This document shows, piece after piece, positions 7,678-15,893 of a DNA stretch of 36,478 nucleotides (position 1 is its first letter; each line of letters opens with the position of its first letter). The DNA comes from Myxococcales bacterium. Its GTDB lineage: Bacteria > Myxococcota_A > Polyangia > Polyangiales > Polyangiaceae. Under the pieces are notes generated by a model, which saw only the letters and a list, made by a program, of their open reading frames with translations, was not told where the DNA came from and made no database searches. A program made the translations under genes and the position numbers. The stretch is taken from the NCBI GenBank assembly GCA_013298325.1, contig JAAFHJ010000001.1, positions 1 to 36,478 of the forward strand, in the 5' to 3' direction.

Positions 7678-9017
7678 TTCTGCGCCGGGTTCGCGATGCG
7701 TCCGAAGAAGAAGAGCGTGCCGTTCTTCGGGTTGCGGACGAGGAAGAGGAACGGGCGATCGGCCTTGAACGCGACCGGCATCACGATGCCTCGTGTCGCC
7801 ATGACCACCGCGGTAGCGGCGGCCGCCTCGGTCCCCTCTTCGTCGACGGCGACGAAGGTCTTGTGGAAGACGTCACTGATTTTCAAACCGGGCTTTTCCG
7901 TAGAAATGCCTGAAAAATCAGCATTATCTGCGAATGCGTTACTGATTCCGAGCGCCTGAAGCTGGGGCTTCACAGAGCCGCCCCACCCAAAGGTGAACTT
8001 GGGAAGCGCAAGTGCAACCTGCATCGATTGCCCCGTCGCATCGAGGGTGGAAAGGTGGTCGGCGAGGCCGGTTGCCGACCACTCCTCCAACGACTTACCG
8101 GTGGGCGGGAGGATGAACGTCGCGACGAGCTGGGAGCCGGCGTAGGGGACGTCGACGGCAAGTGCGCCGTCGTCGAACTTCGCAACCCGGTACTCGCCGG
8201 TCTTGTGCATCGTCGGCACCTTCACCGAGCCGCTCGGCGCCGCGAAGGGCTCGTCGACGGTCGCCTTCTTGTCGAAGGGCTTTTCCCACGTCCCCTTGAA
8301 ATACACGGCGTTGGTGAGAACGACCCGGGTCTCCTGGGTGAGGGAGCCCTTCGGCAGGAGCTCGCTAATCTTGTCGTTCGTCGCCGACGAAACCCACTTG
8401 TTGATCGTCCCGCGGGAGGCCTCCGCACCGGTCCGAAAATCGGTGAACTCCTGGCCGAGGTCCTTCGGGCCGTTGCCGAAGGCGACGTGAACGTTCTCGA
8501 ACCAGGCCTCCTCGACCTTCGACTGCTTGTCGACCCAAACCTTGTTCGCGACCTTCAGCGTCGCCTTGCCGGCGGCAGCGACGTTCTCCGCGCGTTCTGC
8601 CTTTTCGGCGGCGGCAAACGCCTTGCCGTCCCCCTGCAACCCGAGCGCCTTTGCGAGTTCGTCGGCAGTCTGCCCCTTTGCGCCAAGCCAGGCCATGGCG
8701 AGCGCTTCGCGAAGGTTTTCGGGGGCATAGAGGAAGTTCTTCCCTTTCGCCGACGCATCGACCTTCGCATACAGCGACGCGGCGAACGCGGCCGACTTGG
8801 ACGGCTGCGGACCAACCGGCAACCCGGGCGGGGCGTGGTCGCTCGGGAGCGAGACGGGGGCCGAAGCGGTCGAGGACGGGGCGGCGCTCGGGGGCGCGCT
8901 CGGAGCTGCAGACGGGGCTGCGTCCGACGCGCGCGGCGGCGGCTCCGAATGGCAAGCGGCGAGTCCACCGAGGGTGGCAGTGAGCGAGGCGGCGAGGAAG
9001 GCAAACGTGGTTTTCAT
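7674..9017 (-). CDS. serpin-family protease inhibitor, lipoprotein
   Basis: The 447-residue product starts at the ATG at 9017 with an AGGAA ribosome site. The signal ends in GGLAAC with lipidated Cys22. Residues 23-75 are an Ala/Pro/Ser tether, then comes a complete serpin domain (about 80-447) of normal size. The reactive-centre hinge reads EEGTEAAAAT from Glu393 (P17), the pattern of inhibitory serpins with small residues at P12-P9. By standard spacing P1 is Arg409 (codon 7791-7793) and P1' is Gly, which predicts a trypsin-like target. The C-terminus (RPFLFLVRNPKNGTLFFFGRIANP) is classic for the family. Possible roles are shielding envelope proteins from the cell's own or a prey protease. 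It overlaps the downstream lipoprotein gene as GTGA. The longer open frame to 9740 is rejected because it runs through the glycosyltransferase gene. Confidence 0.95.
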   Translation of the reverse strand: MKTTFAFLAASLTATLGGLAACHSEPPPRASDAAPSAAPSAPPSAAPSSTASAPVSLPSDHAPPGLPVGPQPSKSAAFAASLYAKVDASAKGKNFLYAPENLREALAMAWLGAKGQTADELAKALGLQGDGKAFAAAEKAERAENVAAAGKATLKVANKVWVDKQSKVEEAWFENVHVAFGNGPKDLGQEFTDFRTGAEASRGTINKWVSSATNDKISELLPKGSLTQETRVVLTNAVYFKGTWEKPFDKKATVDEPFAAPSGSVKVPTMHKTGEYRVAKFDDGALAVDVPYAGSQLVATFILPPTGKSLEEWSATGLADHLSTLDATGQSMQVALALPKFTFGWGGSVKPQLQALGISNAFADNADFSGISTEKPGLKISDVFHKTFVAVDEEGTEAAAATAVVMATRGIVMPVAFKADRPFLFLVRNPKNGTLFFFGRIANPAQK

Positions 9018-9093
9018 GGGGGTTCCTAAAGGGGGCTCGGAAGACGAGCCGCGGGGGAAAATCTTCAGCGAAGCGCGCAAAAAAAGAGGCGCA

Positions 9094-10047
9094 TCAGGTG
9101 CCTTTTTTGGACTTTTTTGCGCCGTAACGCTTGATCTCGAAAGGCCATAGAAGTTTGCCGAGACCGGCGGCCATTTCGGCCAGCGCTTCAGTCTCTTTGT
9201 GGGATTGACGACGGGTCTTTGCGGCCCCCCACTTGAGCGCAGCAACGCTCGCCTGTCCGGCGCCGAGCCCCATAAAGAGGGCAACCTCGAAGGGGGCGCG
9301 GAGCTTCGAGCCGCGGAGGTGCATGCGGGTCCGTACCTGGCCGCTTCCGAAGCGACGTTCCAGGAGAAAGCGGACCGTCGCGCGGCTCTCGGGGATGAAC
9401 TCGCGGATCTTCGCACCTGGCACCCAGAGCGATATTTTCCGGGCGCCGTGCATCGCGCGGAAAAAGGCAGTGTCCTCGCCACCGAGGCGGCCGAGCGCAA
9501 GATCGAAGGGGGCGCCGGTCCCGAAAACCGCCGAGACGGCCGAGCGCCGAACGAGAACGCCCCCCGTCGAGAGCCCCGGTCGATGCTCCTTGCGCAGTTC
9601 CCCTTCGGCATCCGGATAGGTCCGCGCGAACAGCCGGAGCCACGCATCTTGAGGCTCGGGAATTGCCCCCTCGAAGACGGCTTCAATCGCAGAAAACGCG
9701 AGGTCTCCTTTAAACGTTTCGAGGGCTCGATGCAGCTCACTCAAGAAACACTTATCGGCCTCTTGGTCGTCATCAAGGAGACAAAGAAACTCCCCCTTCG
9801 CCTCTCGAAACGCCGTATTTCTTACTGCGGCAACTCCAGGAGTTTTTTCCTGGACGTAGCGCACAGGAATCGGTGCATTCGCCGCTATTTCAAGGACGGT
9901 CGCTTCTGCACTTCCGGCACCGTCGTTGTCGACGACGATGAGTTCGTCCTGGGCGCCATCCAGCCCCTCTTGGGCGAGCAGGCTCAGGAGGGCTCGGCGG
10001 AGCGGCTCGGGACGGCGGTAGGTCGGGACGAGGATCGAAAAGCGCAT
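9094..10047 (-). CDS. family 2 glycosyltransferase
   Basis: The 317-residue product carries a GT-A fold: FSILVPTYRRP at the start, VVDNDGAGS near residue 38 binding the nucleotide, TPGVAAVRNTAF near 69, and LLDDDQEAD with the metal-binding Asp92-94. STGGVLVRR and GGEDTAFFRAM (the usual acceptor-side ED motif) follow. A Lys/Arg-rich helical tail (ALAEMAAGLGKLL...KKSKKG) may lie on the membrane. The start at 10047 (MRFSILVPT) is chosen over an upstream start nine codons earlier because GT2 enzymes begin almost directly with the first strand. The donor and acceptor sugars cannot be predicted. It sits 76 bases upstream of the serpin gene on the same strand. Confidence 0.9.
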   Translation of the reverse strand: MRFSILVPTYRRPEPLRRALLSLLAQEGLDGAQDELIVVDNDGAGSAEATVLEIAANAPIPVRYVQEKTPGVAAVRNTAFREAKGEFLCLLDDDQEADKCFLSELHRALETFKGDLAFSAIEAVFEGAIPEPQDAWLRLFARTYPDAEGELRKEHRPGLSTGGVLVRRSAVSAVFGTGAPFDLALGRLGGEDTAFFRAMHGARKISLWVPGAKIREFIPESRATVRFLLERRFGSGQVRTRMHLRGSKLRAPFEVALFMGLGAGQASVAALKWGAAKTRRQSHKETEALAEMAAGLGKLLWPFEIKRYGAKKSKKGT

Positions 10048-10112
10048 GGCGGCGGCACGGTAAAGCACTTGGTCAAAGACTGCTCGCCGTTTCCGCGCCC
10101 CCAGCCACGAGT

Positions 10113-10775
10113 CTAACGGCGCGGAATGGCGATCCTGCCCATCTTCGGCGGCGGCGGACTCGCGATCTCGCCCATGAGGTGCTGAACGATGGGCGGCTGC
10201 GGAGGGGGCGGAGGCCGACGAACCGGCGGCGCGACCGTGGCGGGGACATCGGGCGTGCCGAGGGGATCGGTCGGCCGCGTGTTGCCGCCGCCGAGGACAT
10301 GGGGCGGAACCTCGTCATCGCCCACCACGTGCCACGAGCGATCGAGGGCATCCGTGGTCGCCGACGGCGATGGTGTCGAACAGGACTCCCCCTCATGCGT
10401 CTCTGCGGCGTGATTGGTGCATGCTGCAAGCAATAGCGGCACCGCGAAGGCGAACTTTTCGAGGCGCTTGGCCGACGAAACCACCGGCAACGCCCGCCTC
10501 GACGAAGGGCCGATGGAGGCCGCCGGAAGCGCGGGGCGCGGCGCCGCAAACACAATATTTCCGGACGCATCGAGGCCATACCGGACACAGGTCGTCCCCT
10601 CGGACCGCCGTGCTGCGAGCTGGGCATCCGCCTCGTCGGCGGTCATCGACGACAGGTCAAGTACCTGCATATTGCAAGAATCGCAGTGACGCCCGTGGGG
10701 GCGCGGCGTCATCGCGTCCCACGCCTCGTGACACGGTTCCGAGATCGCCAGATCGCTCGCGCTCAGTTTCGTCAT
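10113..10775 (-). CDS. protein with small Cys/His-rich N-terminal domain, one membrane helix, Pro-rich tail
   Basis: The 220-residue product starts at the ATG at 10775. Residues 8-68 form a compact domain with Cys15-His16, Trp19, GRHCDSC (Cys31, Cys34), VLDLSSMT and a further Cys63-Val-Arg. The same layout (Cys-His-Glu-x-Trp, Gly-Arg-x-Cys-x-x-Cys, then Asp-Leu/Phe-Ser/Thr-x-Met-Thr) occurs at the N-terminus of many Bacteroidota and myxobacterial membrane proteins; this is from memory, and no function is established that I know of. A hydrophobic segment (about 107-119) follows, then a Pro-rich region (RRPPPPPQPP) and a basic C-terminus. The Cys pairs suggest metal or disulfide binding. If the hydrophobic segment is a single helix, the Cys domain stays in the cytoplasm. 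Confidence 0.75.
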   Translation of the reverse strand: MTKLSASDLAISEPCHEAWDAMTPRPHGRHCDSCNMQVLDLSSMTADEADAQLAARRSEGTTCVRYGLDASGNIVFAAPRPALPAASIGPSSRRALPVVSSAKRLEKFAFAVPLLLAACTNHAAETHEGESCSTPSPSATTDALDRSWHVVGDDEVPPHVLGGGNTRPTDPLGTPDVPATVAPPVRRPPPPPQPPIVQHLMGEIASPPPPKMGRIAIPRR

Positions 10776-10807
10776 GGGCGCTCTTACGGACGCCACGCAC
10801 AAAGGAT

Positions 10808-11875
10808 CTAGCGGAGCGCAGGATCGCGCCACCAGGCCTTCTGGCGCCCGTTTAGGAGATCGAGGGGCTCAAAGGGTTCTCCGATCTGGGGGAAAAGAAG
10901 GGGGAGATCTTGCGATTCGTAGTGGCCGAAGAGAACTTCACCCGGTTCGCGCCAGGGGTGCAAACCGAGATTGAACGTCGCCCAGTGAACAGGCAAAAGT
11001 GGGCCACCACCGAGCAGCTTGTGCGCTTCCAGGGCATTCTCAGGGCCGAGATGAATCGTGCCCCAGCTTGGATGGAAAGCGCCCACCTCGAGCATCACAA
11101 GATCGAAGGGACCGAACTTCGCGAGCGCCTCCATCTCAGGGAAAAGGCCGGTGTCTCCACTAAAAAAGACCTTATGGTTCGCCGTTTCGACGACGAACGA
11201 AGACCACAAGGTCTTGTTACGATCGCCGACGCTTCGACCAGAAAAGTGCTGGCAAGGGAGCGCCCGGAAACGAATTTCCCCTCCAAATAGGGAGACATTT
11301 TCGTCCCAATCGAGTTCGGTAATCTTCCCGCGGCGCACTCCGAGTGACTCAAGCCGTGCGCCGACGCCGAGCGACGTAACAATTGGAATTTCTCGCGCGG
11401 CAAAGCTCGCGATCGTCTCCGCGCAGAGGTGGTCGTAGTGGTCGTGGGAGAGGAGGACCACGTCGACCGGGATTGCCGCGGCGACGAGGGGGACCTCGTG
11501 GAACCGACGGGGGCCGGCAAAGGGGACCGGCGAGGCCCGCTCGCCAAACACCGGATCGGTAAGCACTCGAAGGCGCTTCCCTTTTACGGTTTCGAGTTCG
11601 AGCAAGACGGAGCTGTGCCCGAGCCACGTCGTGCGTACGCCGGCGCCGCAAGGGCGCGACCAGCCGGCGCGCGGGTCGACCACAGGAAGCGGCGTCTTCG
11701 GTTCCCGATCGGCGGACCCTCGAAAAAATTCGAGGATCGTGCCGATCGAAGGGCGCGGCTCGGCGAGGCGGGCGCGGTTCCGAAAGCGACCTGTTTCGCG
11801 ATCGAACTGGGGGGAAGCGGCGACGCGCTCGCCTCGAAGTCCTTCAAATTTAGGGAGTTGAGCTGCGAGGTTCAC
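10808..11875 (-). CDS. metallo-beta-lactamase-fold hydrolase, NAPE-PLD/UlaG-like
   Basis: The 355-residue product begins with GTG at 11875, overlapping the stop of the OYE gene as GTGA. The core has TWLGHSSVLLEL (about 83-94), TDPVFGERASPVPFAGPRRFH, and the metal motif SHDHYDH with His144, His146, Asp148 and His149. Further ligands are expected in SGDTG and PVHWATF. This pattern is that of the N-acyl-phosphatidylethanolamine phospholipase D-like branch, broader than UlaG. There is no signal peptide, so the enzyme is cytosolic or membrane-peripheral. The N-terminal 70 residues are a family-typical extension. The coupling to a flavin ene-reductase gives no obvious common pathway. Substrate is unknown; a phosphodiester is likely. 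Confidence 0.9.
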   Translation of the reverse strand: MNLAAQLPKFEGLRGERVAASPQFDRETGRFRNRARLAEPRPSIGTILEFFRGSADREPKTPLPVVDPRAGWSRPCGAGVRTTWLGHSSVLLELETVKGKRLRVLTDPVFGERASPVPFAGPRRFHEVPLVAAAIPVDVVLLSHDHYDHLCAETIASFAAREIPIVTSLGVGARLESLGVRRGKITELDWDENVSLFGGEIRFRALPCQHFSGRSVGDRNKTLWSSFVVETANHKVFFSGDTGLFPEMEALAKFGPFDLVMLEVGAFHPSWGTIHLGPENALEAHKLLGGGPLLPVHWATFNLGLHPWREPGEVLFGHYESQDLPLLFPQIGEPFEPLDLLNGRQKAWWRDPALR

Positions 11876-12984
11876 GGACGCGTTCTCCGATCCGGCGTGG
11901 CGCCGGGCCCGGCGGGGACGGCACGCTCGTAGGGGCGCGGCCATGCGGCGGAGACCCCAAGCGTCGCCGCGGCGCGGAGCGGCCAGTAGGGGTCCCGCAG
12001 GAGCTCGCGTGCGAGGAGGACCGCATCGGCCTGCCCGCTGGCGACGATGGCGTCGGCCTGAGCGGCCTCGGTGATCAAGCCGACGGCGCCGGTCGCGATG
12101 CCAGCCTCGGCGCGAATTTTTGCAGCAAACGGGACCTGGTAGCCGGGGCCCACCGGAATTTTCACGCCCGGGAGGGCGCCGCCGCTGGAGCAGTCGATGA
12201 AGTCGACGCCGAGCGTCTTCGCGATACATGCAATTTGCACACTTTGTTCGACCGTCCACGAGGGGCGCGACGGCTCTTCGAATTCAAGCCAATCGGTCGC
12301 CGAAATCCTCAAAAATACGGGAAAATGCGCCGGCCACGCCGCACGGACCGCGGCGATGGTGGCGCGGAGGAGGCGCGTGCGGTTTTCGAAGGATCCGCCA
12401 TAGTCGTCGGTCCGCGTGTTGACCGCCGGCGAAAGGAACTGGTGGAGCAGGTAGCCGTGGGCGGCGTGGATCTCTACGACCTGAAAGCCGGCCGCGCGCG
12501 CCCGGTGGGCGGCGGCAGCAAATTGTGCAGGAATCGCTTCAATTTCAGCGATTGAGAGGGCGCGTGGCGTCGGATAATCGGACGCGAAAGGCTCACTGGT
12601 CGGAGAGACCGGCGTCCATGCCTCGCTCGCGGGGAGCGGGTTTTTGTCCCAGCCGCGGGCCGTCGAACCTTTGCGGCCAGCGTGAGCGAGCTGGATCGCA
12701 GGGACTGCCCCCTGGTCGGAAACAAACGCTGCAATCGGCGCAAGCGCTTGCGCCTGGTCGTCGTTCCACAAACCGAGATCTCCGGGCGAAATCCGCCCGT
12801 CTTCCGCGACGGCGGTCGCCTCGACCATCACCAGCGCGGCCCCACCAACGGCGCGACTCCCGAGGTGCACGAGGTGCCACGCATCGGCGAGCCCGTCCTT
12901 CGCTGCGTACTGGCACATCGGCGAGACGAAGATCCGATTCTTGAGGGTGAGTTCGCGGAGGACGAGCGGTTCGAAAAGCGGCAT
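11872..12984 (-). CDS. old yellow enzyme family NADH:flavin oxidoreductase (YqjM-like)
   Basis: The 370-residue FMN protein reduces activated C=C bonds (enals, enones, nitro compounds) with NAD(P)H. It starts at the ATG at 12984 (MPLFEPLVL), matching the family, although the frame stays open to 13092. The SPMCQYAAKDG segment contains Cys24 and Tyr26, which mark the thermophilic-like/YqjM branch. The substrate-binding His pair is in EIHAAHGYLLHQFLSP, followed by NTRTDDYGGSFENR, the family signature. The C-terminal FMN-phosphate region (GLIT, ADAVLLARELLRDPYWPLRAA) is intact. It is divergent from nrdA, with a 428-base gap between them. Physiological substrate unknown. Confidence 0.95.
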   Translation of the reverse strand: MPLFEPLVLRELTLKNRIFVSPMCQYAAKDGLADAWHLVHLGSRAVGGAALVMVEATAVAEDGRISPGDLGLWNDDQAQALAPIAAFVSDQGAVPAIQLAHAGRKGSTARGWDKNPLPASEAWTPVSPTSEPFASDYPTPRALSIAEIEAIPAQFAAAAHRARAAGFQVVEIHAAHGYLLHQFLSPAVNTRTDDYGGSFENRTRLLRATIAAVRAAWPAHFPVFLRISATDWLEFEEPSRPSWTVEQSVQIACIAKTLGVDFIDCSSGGALPGVKIPVGPGYQVPFAAKIRAEAGIATGAVGLITEAAQADAIVASGQADAVLLARELLRDPYWPLRAAATLGVSAAWPRPYERAVPAGPGATPDRRTRP

Positions 12985-13143
12985 TGGCGCCGTCGCTAGC
13001 AAACGGTCCGCCGACCGCGAATGCGAGCGATCGGCGAAGGGCGCAAATTCTGGGGAATCACCGGCCAGGCACGCAAAGCCTGCATCCCGCAACTACTTAA
13101 ATTTGCAAGGAGCACGTCCGTAGCGTCGATCCCCGCGGAAATA

Positions 13144-13162
13144 CCTGACGAATTGCGTCAGG
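13144..13162. promoter_or_regulatory. inverted repeat, possible operator
   Basis: The sequence CCTGACGAATTGCGTCAGG is a perfect 7-base inverted repeat around a 5-base centre. It lies about 160 bases before the OYE start and 250 bases before nrdA. No T-run follows, so it is not a terminator. The binding factor is unknown. Confidence 0.4.
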
Positions 13163-13223
13163 AACCGGCAGGGCCATCCCGCGGGTCTCGACGAATTCAC
13201 GGAGAAATCGCGAGAATACTTGG

Positions 13224-13238
13224 AGATTGCATCAATCT
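13224..13238. promoter_or_regulatory. inverted repeat upstream of nrdA, possible operator
   Basis: AGATTG-CAT-CAATCT is a perfect 6-base dyad with a 3-base centre, about 175 bases before the nrdA ATG. It does not match the NrdR box. It is AT-rich compared with its surroundings, as promoter-proximal sites often are. Confidence 0.35.
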
Positions 13239-13412
13239 GTAGTGTTGCCGAAGGGGCGTCACCACGATAGGTAGTGGGTACCGGTCGATACGGAACAAAT
13301 GTTCGGCGATGCCAACGCCGCTCTCGTTCTTCGCTGCCGCTCCTGGCCCGCTGCTCCGTGGCAGCCGGCGCGTGCGGTGTGGTGCCGGCACCCCCTCGCC
13401 ACGAGAGCCCCG

Positions 13413-15893
13413 ATGAGCCTGTCGACCTGGAATTCCCGCGACCCGAAGAACGCCCTCGACCTCCGTGACGGAAGCGGCCAGTCGACCTCTTTTGATGTCG
13501 CCAAGGCGACCGAGCGCCTCGCCCAACGCGCGCGCTTTGCGGCCCGTCCGGTCCCCGACGTCGACGTCGGTCGCGTCGCCGCGAAGACCCTCGATGGCCT
13601 CTACTCGGGGGCCCCCCTCGCCGCCTTTGACACGCTCGCCGTCAACGAAGCGGCCGCATTTGTTGCCGAAGAGCCGAACTACGGTCGCTTCGCAGCGTCC
13701 CTGTTGACCGCATCCCTGGAAGACGAAGTCCGCAGCACCGGGGCAACGAGCTTCCTCCAGGGGCTCACGATTGCCTGCGAGCAGGGCCTCGTGCGCAAGG
13801 ATCTGGTTGCGTTCGTCGGCCGCCACGAGGAGGCGCTCAATGCGCTCCTCGTCGATGCGCTCGGTGGCGAGCGATTTATCGCCTTTGATTATTTCGGCCT
13901 TCGTACCGTGTACGACCGCTACTTGTTGCGCCATCCGACGCTGCGAATCCCCCTTGAGACGGCGCCGCGTTTCTTCCTCCGCATCGCCTGCGCTCTCTCC
14001 TTGGGGACTCCGACGAACACGGTCCGCGCCGAGCGCGCCCTCGCCGATGCGACCGATCTCTTCGGACTTTTTGCAGAACTCGCCTACCTGCCCAGCTCAC
14101 CGACGCTCTTCAATTCGGGGACGATGCACGAGCAGCTCTCCAGCTGCTTCCTGCTCGACTCGCCGGAAGACAAGCTCGAAGACATCTACCGGAAGTACAC
14201 CGACGTCGCGCTTCTTTCGAAGTTCTCGGGCGGTATCGGCCTCGCCTTCCACCGCGTCCGTTCCCGCGGGTCTTTGATCGTTAGCACCAACGGTCATTCG
14301 AACGGGATCGTCCCCTGGCTGAAGACCCTCGATGCGAGCGTCGCCGCCGTCAATCAAGGCGGTAAGCGCAAAGGGGCCTGCTGCGTCTACCTGGAGAACT
14401 GGCACGCCGATATCGAGGAATTCCTCGAACTTCGCGAGAACACCGGGGATGACGCTCGCCGTACCCACAATCTCAATCTCGCCAACTGGATCAGCGATCT
14501 GTTCTTCCGCCGCGTCGAAGCGGACGAAGAATGGTCCTTGTTCGACCCGAAGACGGTCCCCGAATTCCCCGATCTGTACGGCGAAGCCTTCGAAGCGGCC
14601 TACGTCGCCGCAGAAAAAGCTGGGAAGGCCGTCAAAAAGATGCGCGCGCGTGACCTCTATGCCCGGATGATGCGCACCCTCGCGCAGACCGGAAATGGCT
14701 GGATCACCTTCAAAGATGCTTCCAACCGCGCCTGCAACCAGACGGCGCTCCCGGGGCGGGTCGTCCATTTGTCGAATCTGTGCACGGAGATCCTTGAGGT
14801 CACCGACGCCGACGAGACCGCCGTTTGCAATCTCGGATCCATCCAGCTTGGTCGCCATTTGAAGAGGGGGTCCGATGGTACCCTCTCCTTCGACGACGAG
14901 ACGCTCGCGCGGACCGTCCGTATCGCCGTTCGCCAGCTCGATCGCGTGATTGATCGGAACCTCTACCCGATCGCGACGGCGAAGCATTCGAACCTCAAGT
15001 GGCGCCCCATCGGGCTCGGCGTGATGGGTCTTCAGGACCTGTTCTTCCAACTCGGCTACGCCTTCGATGCCCCGGAGGCGCGCGCGCTGTCCGCCCATGT
15101 GGCCGAGGAAATCTACTTCCACGCGCTCTCGGCATCCTGCGAACTCGCTGAAGAAGCAGAAGAAACTGCCGACCAGCCCTCCTTCGTGGCGCGCGGCCCC
15201 CACGCGACCTTCAAGGAGACACGCGCGGCACGCGGCGAACTCCAGTTCGACGCCTGGGGCATCACGCCGAAGGACACCGCCCGCTGGGACGCCCTCCGCG
15301 AGCGCATCAAGACCTCCGGGCTCCGCAACTCACTCCTCGTGGCGATCGCACCGACGGCGACGATCGCATCGATCGCCGGCGCCTATGAGTGCATCGAGCC
15401 CCAGCTCTCGAACCTCTTCAAGCGGGAGACGCTCTCCGGCGACTTCTTGCAGGTCAACCGTTACCTGGTTGGCGCATTGAAGGAGCGTGGCCTGTGGACC
15501 GATGACATGCGCAACAAGATCAAGCTCGCGGAAGGCTCCGTGCAGGCGATCGAGGAGATCCCTGCCGATTTGCGCCAGGTTTTCCGCACCGTCTGGGAGA
15601 TCCCGATGCGGTCGCTGATCGACATGGCGGCCGATCGCGGCGCCTTCATTGATCAGTCCCAGTCGCTGAATCTCTTCATGGAGACGCCGAACATTGGCGC
15701 CCTCTCTTCCATGTATTTCTACGCCTGGAAGAAGAAGCTGAAGACGACCTACTACCTCCGTTCCCGGCCGGCGACGCGCATCGCGAAGACGACGGTCCAC
15801 GAGAGCCCTGCGCCGGAAGTGAAGACCTTCAAGAGCGCCGAGGTCATCGCCTGCTCCCTCGAAAACCCCGAATCCTGCGAGGCGTGTCAATGA
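13413..15893 (+). CDS. nrdA: class I ribonucleotide reductase, catalytic alpha subunit
   Basis: The 826-residue product reduces ribonucleotides for DNA synthesis with NrdB. The N-terminus (about 15-100) resembles an ATP-cone allosteric domain (RDGSGQSTSFDVAK...TLDGLYSG...EPNYGRFAASLL), with moderate divergence. The barrel domain carries the redox Cys245 (SSCFLLD), the catalytic Cys457 in NLCTE with its Asn and Glu partners, and partner Cys472 in AVCNLGS. These last two are closer together than in E. coli (15 versus 23 residues). The radical-transfer Tyr pair is in TTYYLRS. The C-terminal Cys822/Cys825 pair (ESCEACQ) accepts thioredoxin or glutaredoxin electrons. The ATG at 13413 follows GAGAG at ribosome-site distance; the open frame extends upstream to 13299, but that part is not family-like. 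Confidence 0.97.
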   Translation: MSLSTWNSRDPKNALDLRDGSGQSTSFDVAKATERLAQRARFAARPVPDVDVGRVAAKTLDGLYSGAPLAAFDTLAVNEAAAFVAEEPNYGRFAASLLTASLEDEVRSTGATSFLQGLTIACEQGLVRKDLVAFVGRHEEALNALLVDALGGERFIAFDYFGLRTVYDRYLLRHPTLRIPLETAPRFFLRIACALSLGTPTNTVRAERALADATDLFGLFAELAYLPSSPTLFNSGTMHEQLSSCFLLDSPEDKLEDIYRKYTDVALLSKFSGGIGLAFHRVRSRGSLIVSTNGHSNGIVPWLKTLDASVAAVNQGGKRKGACCVYLENWHADIEEFLELRENTGDDARRTHNLNLANWISDLFFRRVEADEEWSLFDPKTVPEFPDLYGEAFEAAYVAAEKAGKAVKKMRARDLYARMMRTLAQTGNGWITFKDASNRACNQTALPGRVVHLSNLCTEILEVTDADETAVCNLGSIQLGRHLKRGSDGTLSFDDETLARTVRIAVRQLDRVIDRNLYPIATAKHSNLKWRPIGLGVMGLQDLFFQLGYAFDAPEARALSAHVAEEIYFHALSASCELAEEAEETADQPSFVARGPHATFKETRAARGELQFDAWGITPKDTARWDALRERIKTSGLRNSLLVAIAPTATIASIAGAYECIEPQLSNLFKRETLSGDFLQVNRYLVGALKERGLWTDDMRNKIKLAEGSVQAIEEIPADLRQVFRTVWEIPMRSLIDMAADRGAFIDQSQSLNLFMETPNIGALSSMYFYAWKKKLKTTYYLRSRPATRIAKTTVHESPAPEVKTFKSAEVIACSLENPESCEACQ

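Larger units (their letters stand above)
12985..13412. promoter_or_regulatory. divergent intergenic region between OYE and nrdA
   Basis: This 428-base gap holds the start regions of both flanking genes. Two short inverted repeats stand out and are listed separately (13144-13162 and 13224-13238). I see no convincing sigma-70 promoter pair, no NrdR-box consensus and no cobalamin-riboswitch core. Small open frames here look like chance frames of GC-rich DNA. Confidence 0.5.

Noticed and set aside
6310..7959. 549-codon plus-strand open frame across the protease, lipoprotein and serpin genes
   Set aside because: It crosses three well-supported reverse genes, including their overlap, and shows no domain.
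13197..13934. 245-codon minus-strand open frame between nrdA and the OYE gene
   Set aside because: Most of it is antisense to the nrdA N-terminus; the remainder lies in the intergenic region without a ribosome site.
14097..15203. 368-codon minus-strand open frame inside nrdA
   Set aside because: The opposite strand encodes the conserved reductase with all catalytic cysteines.
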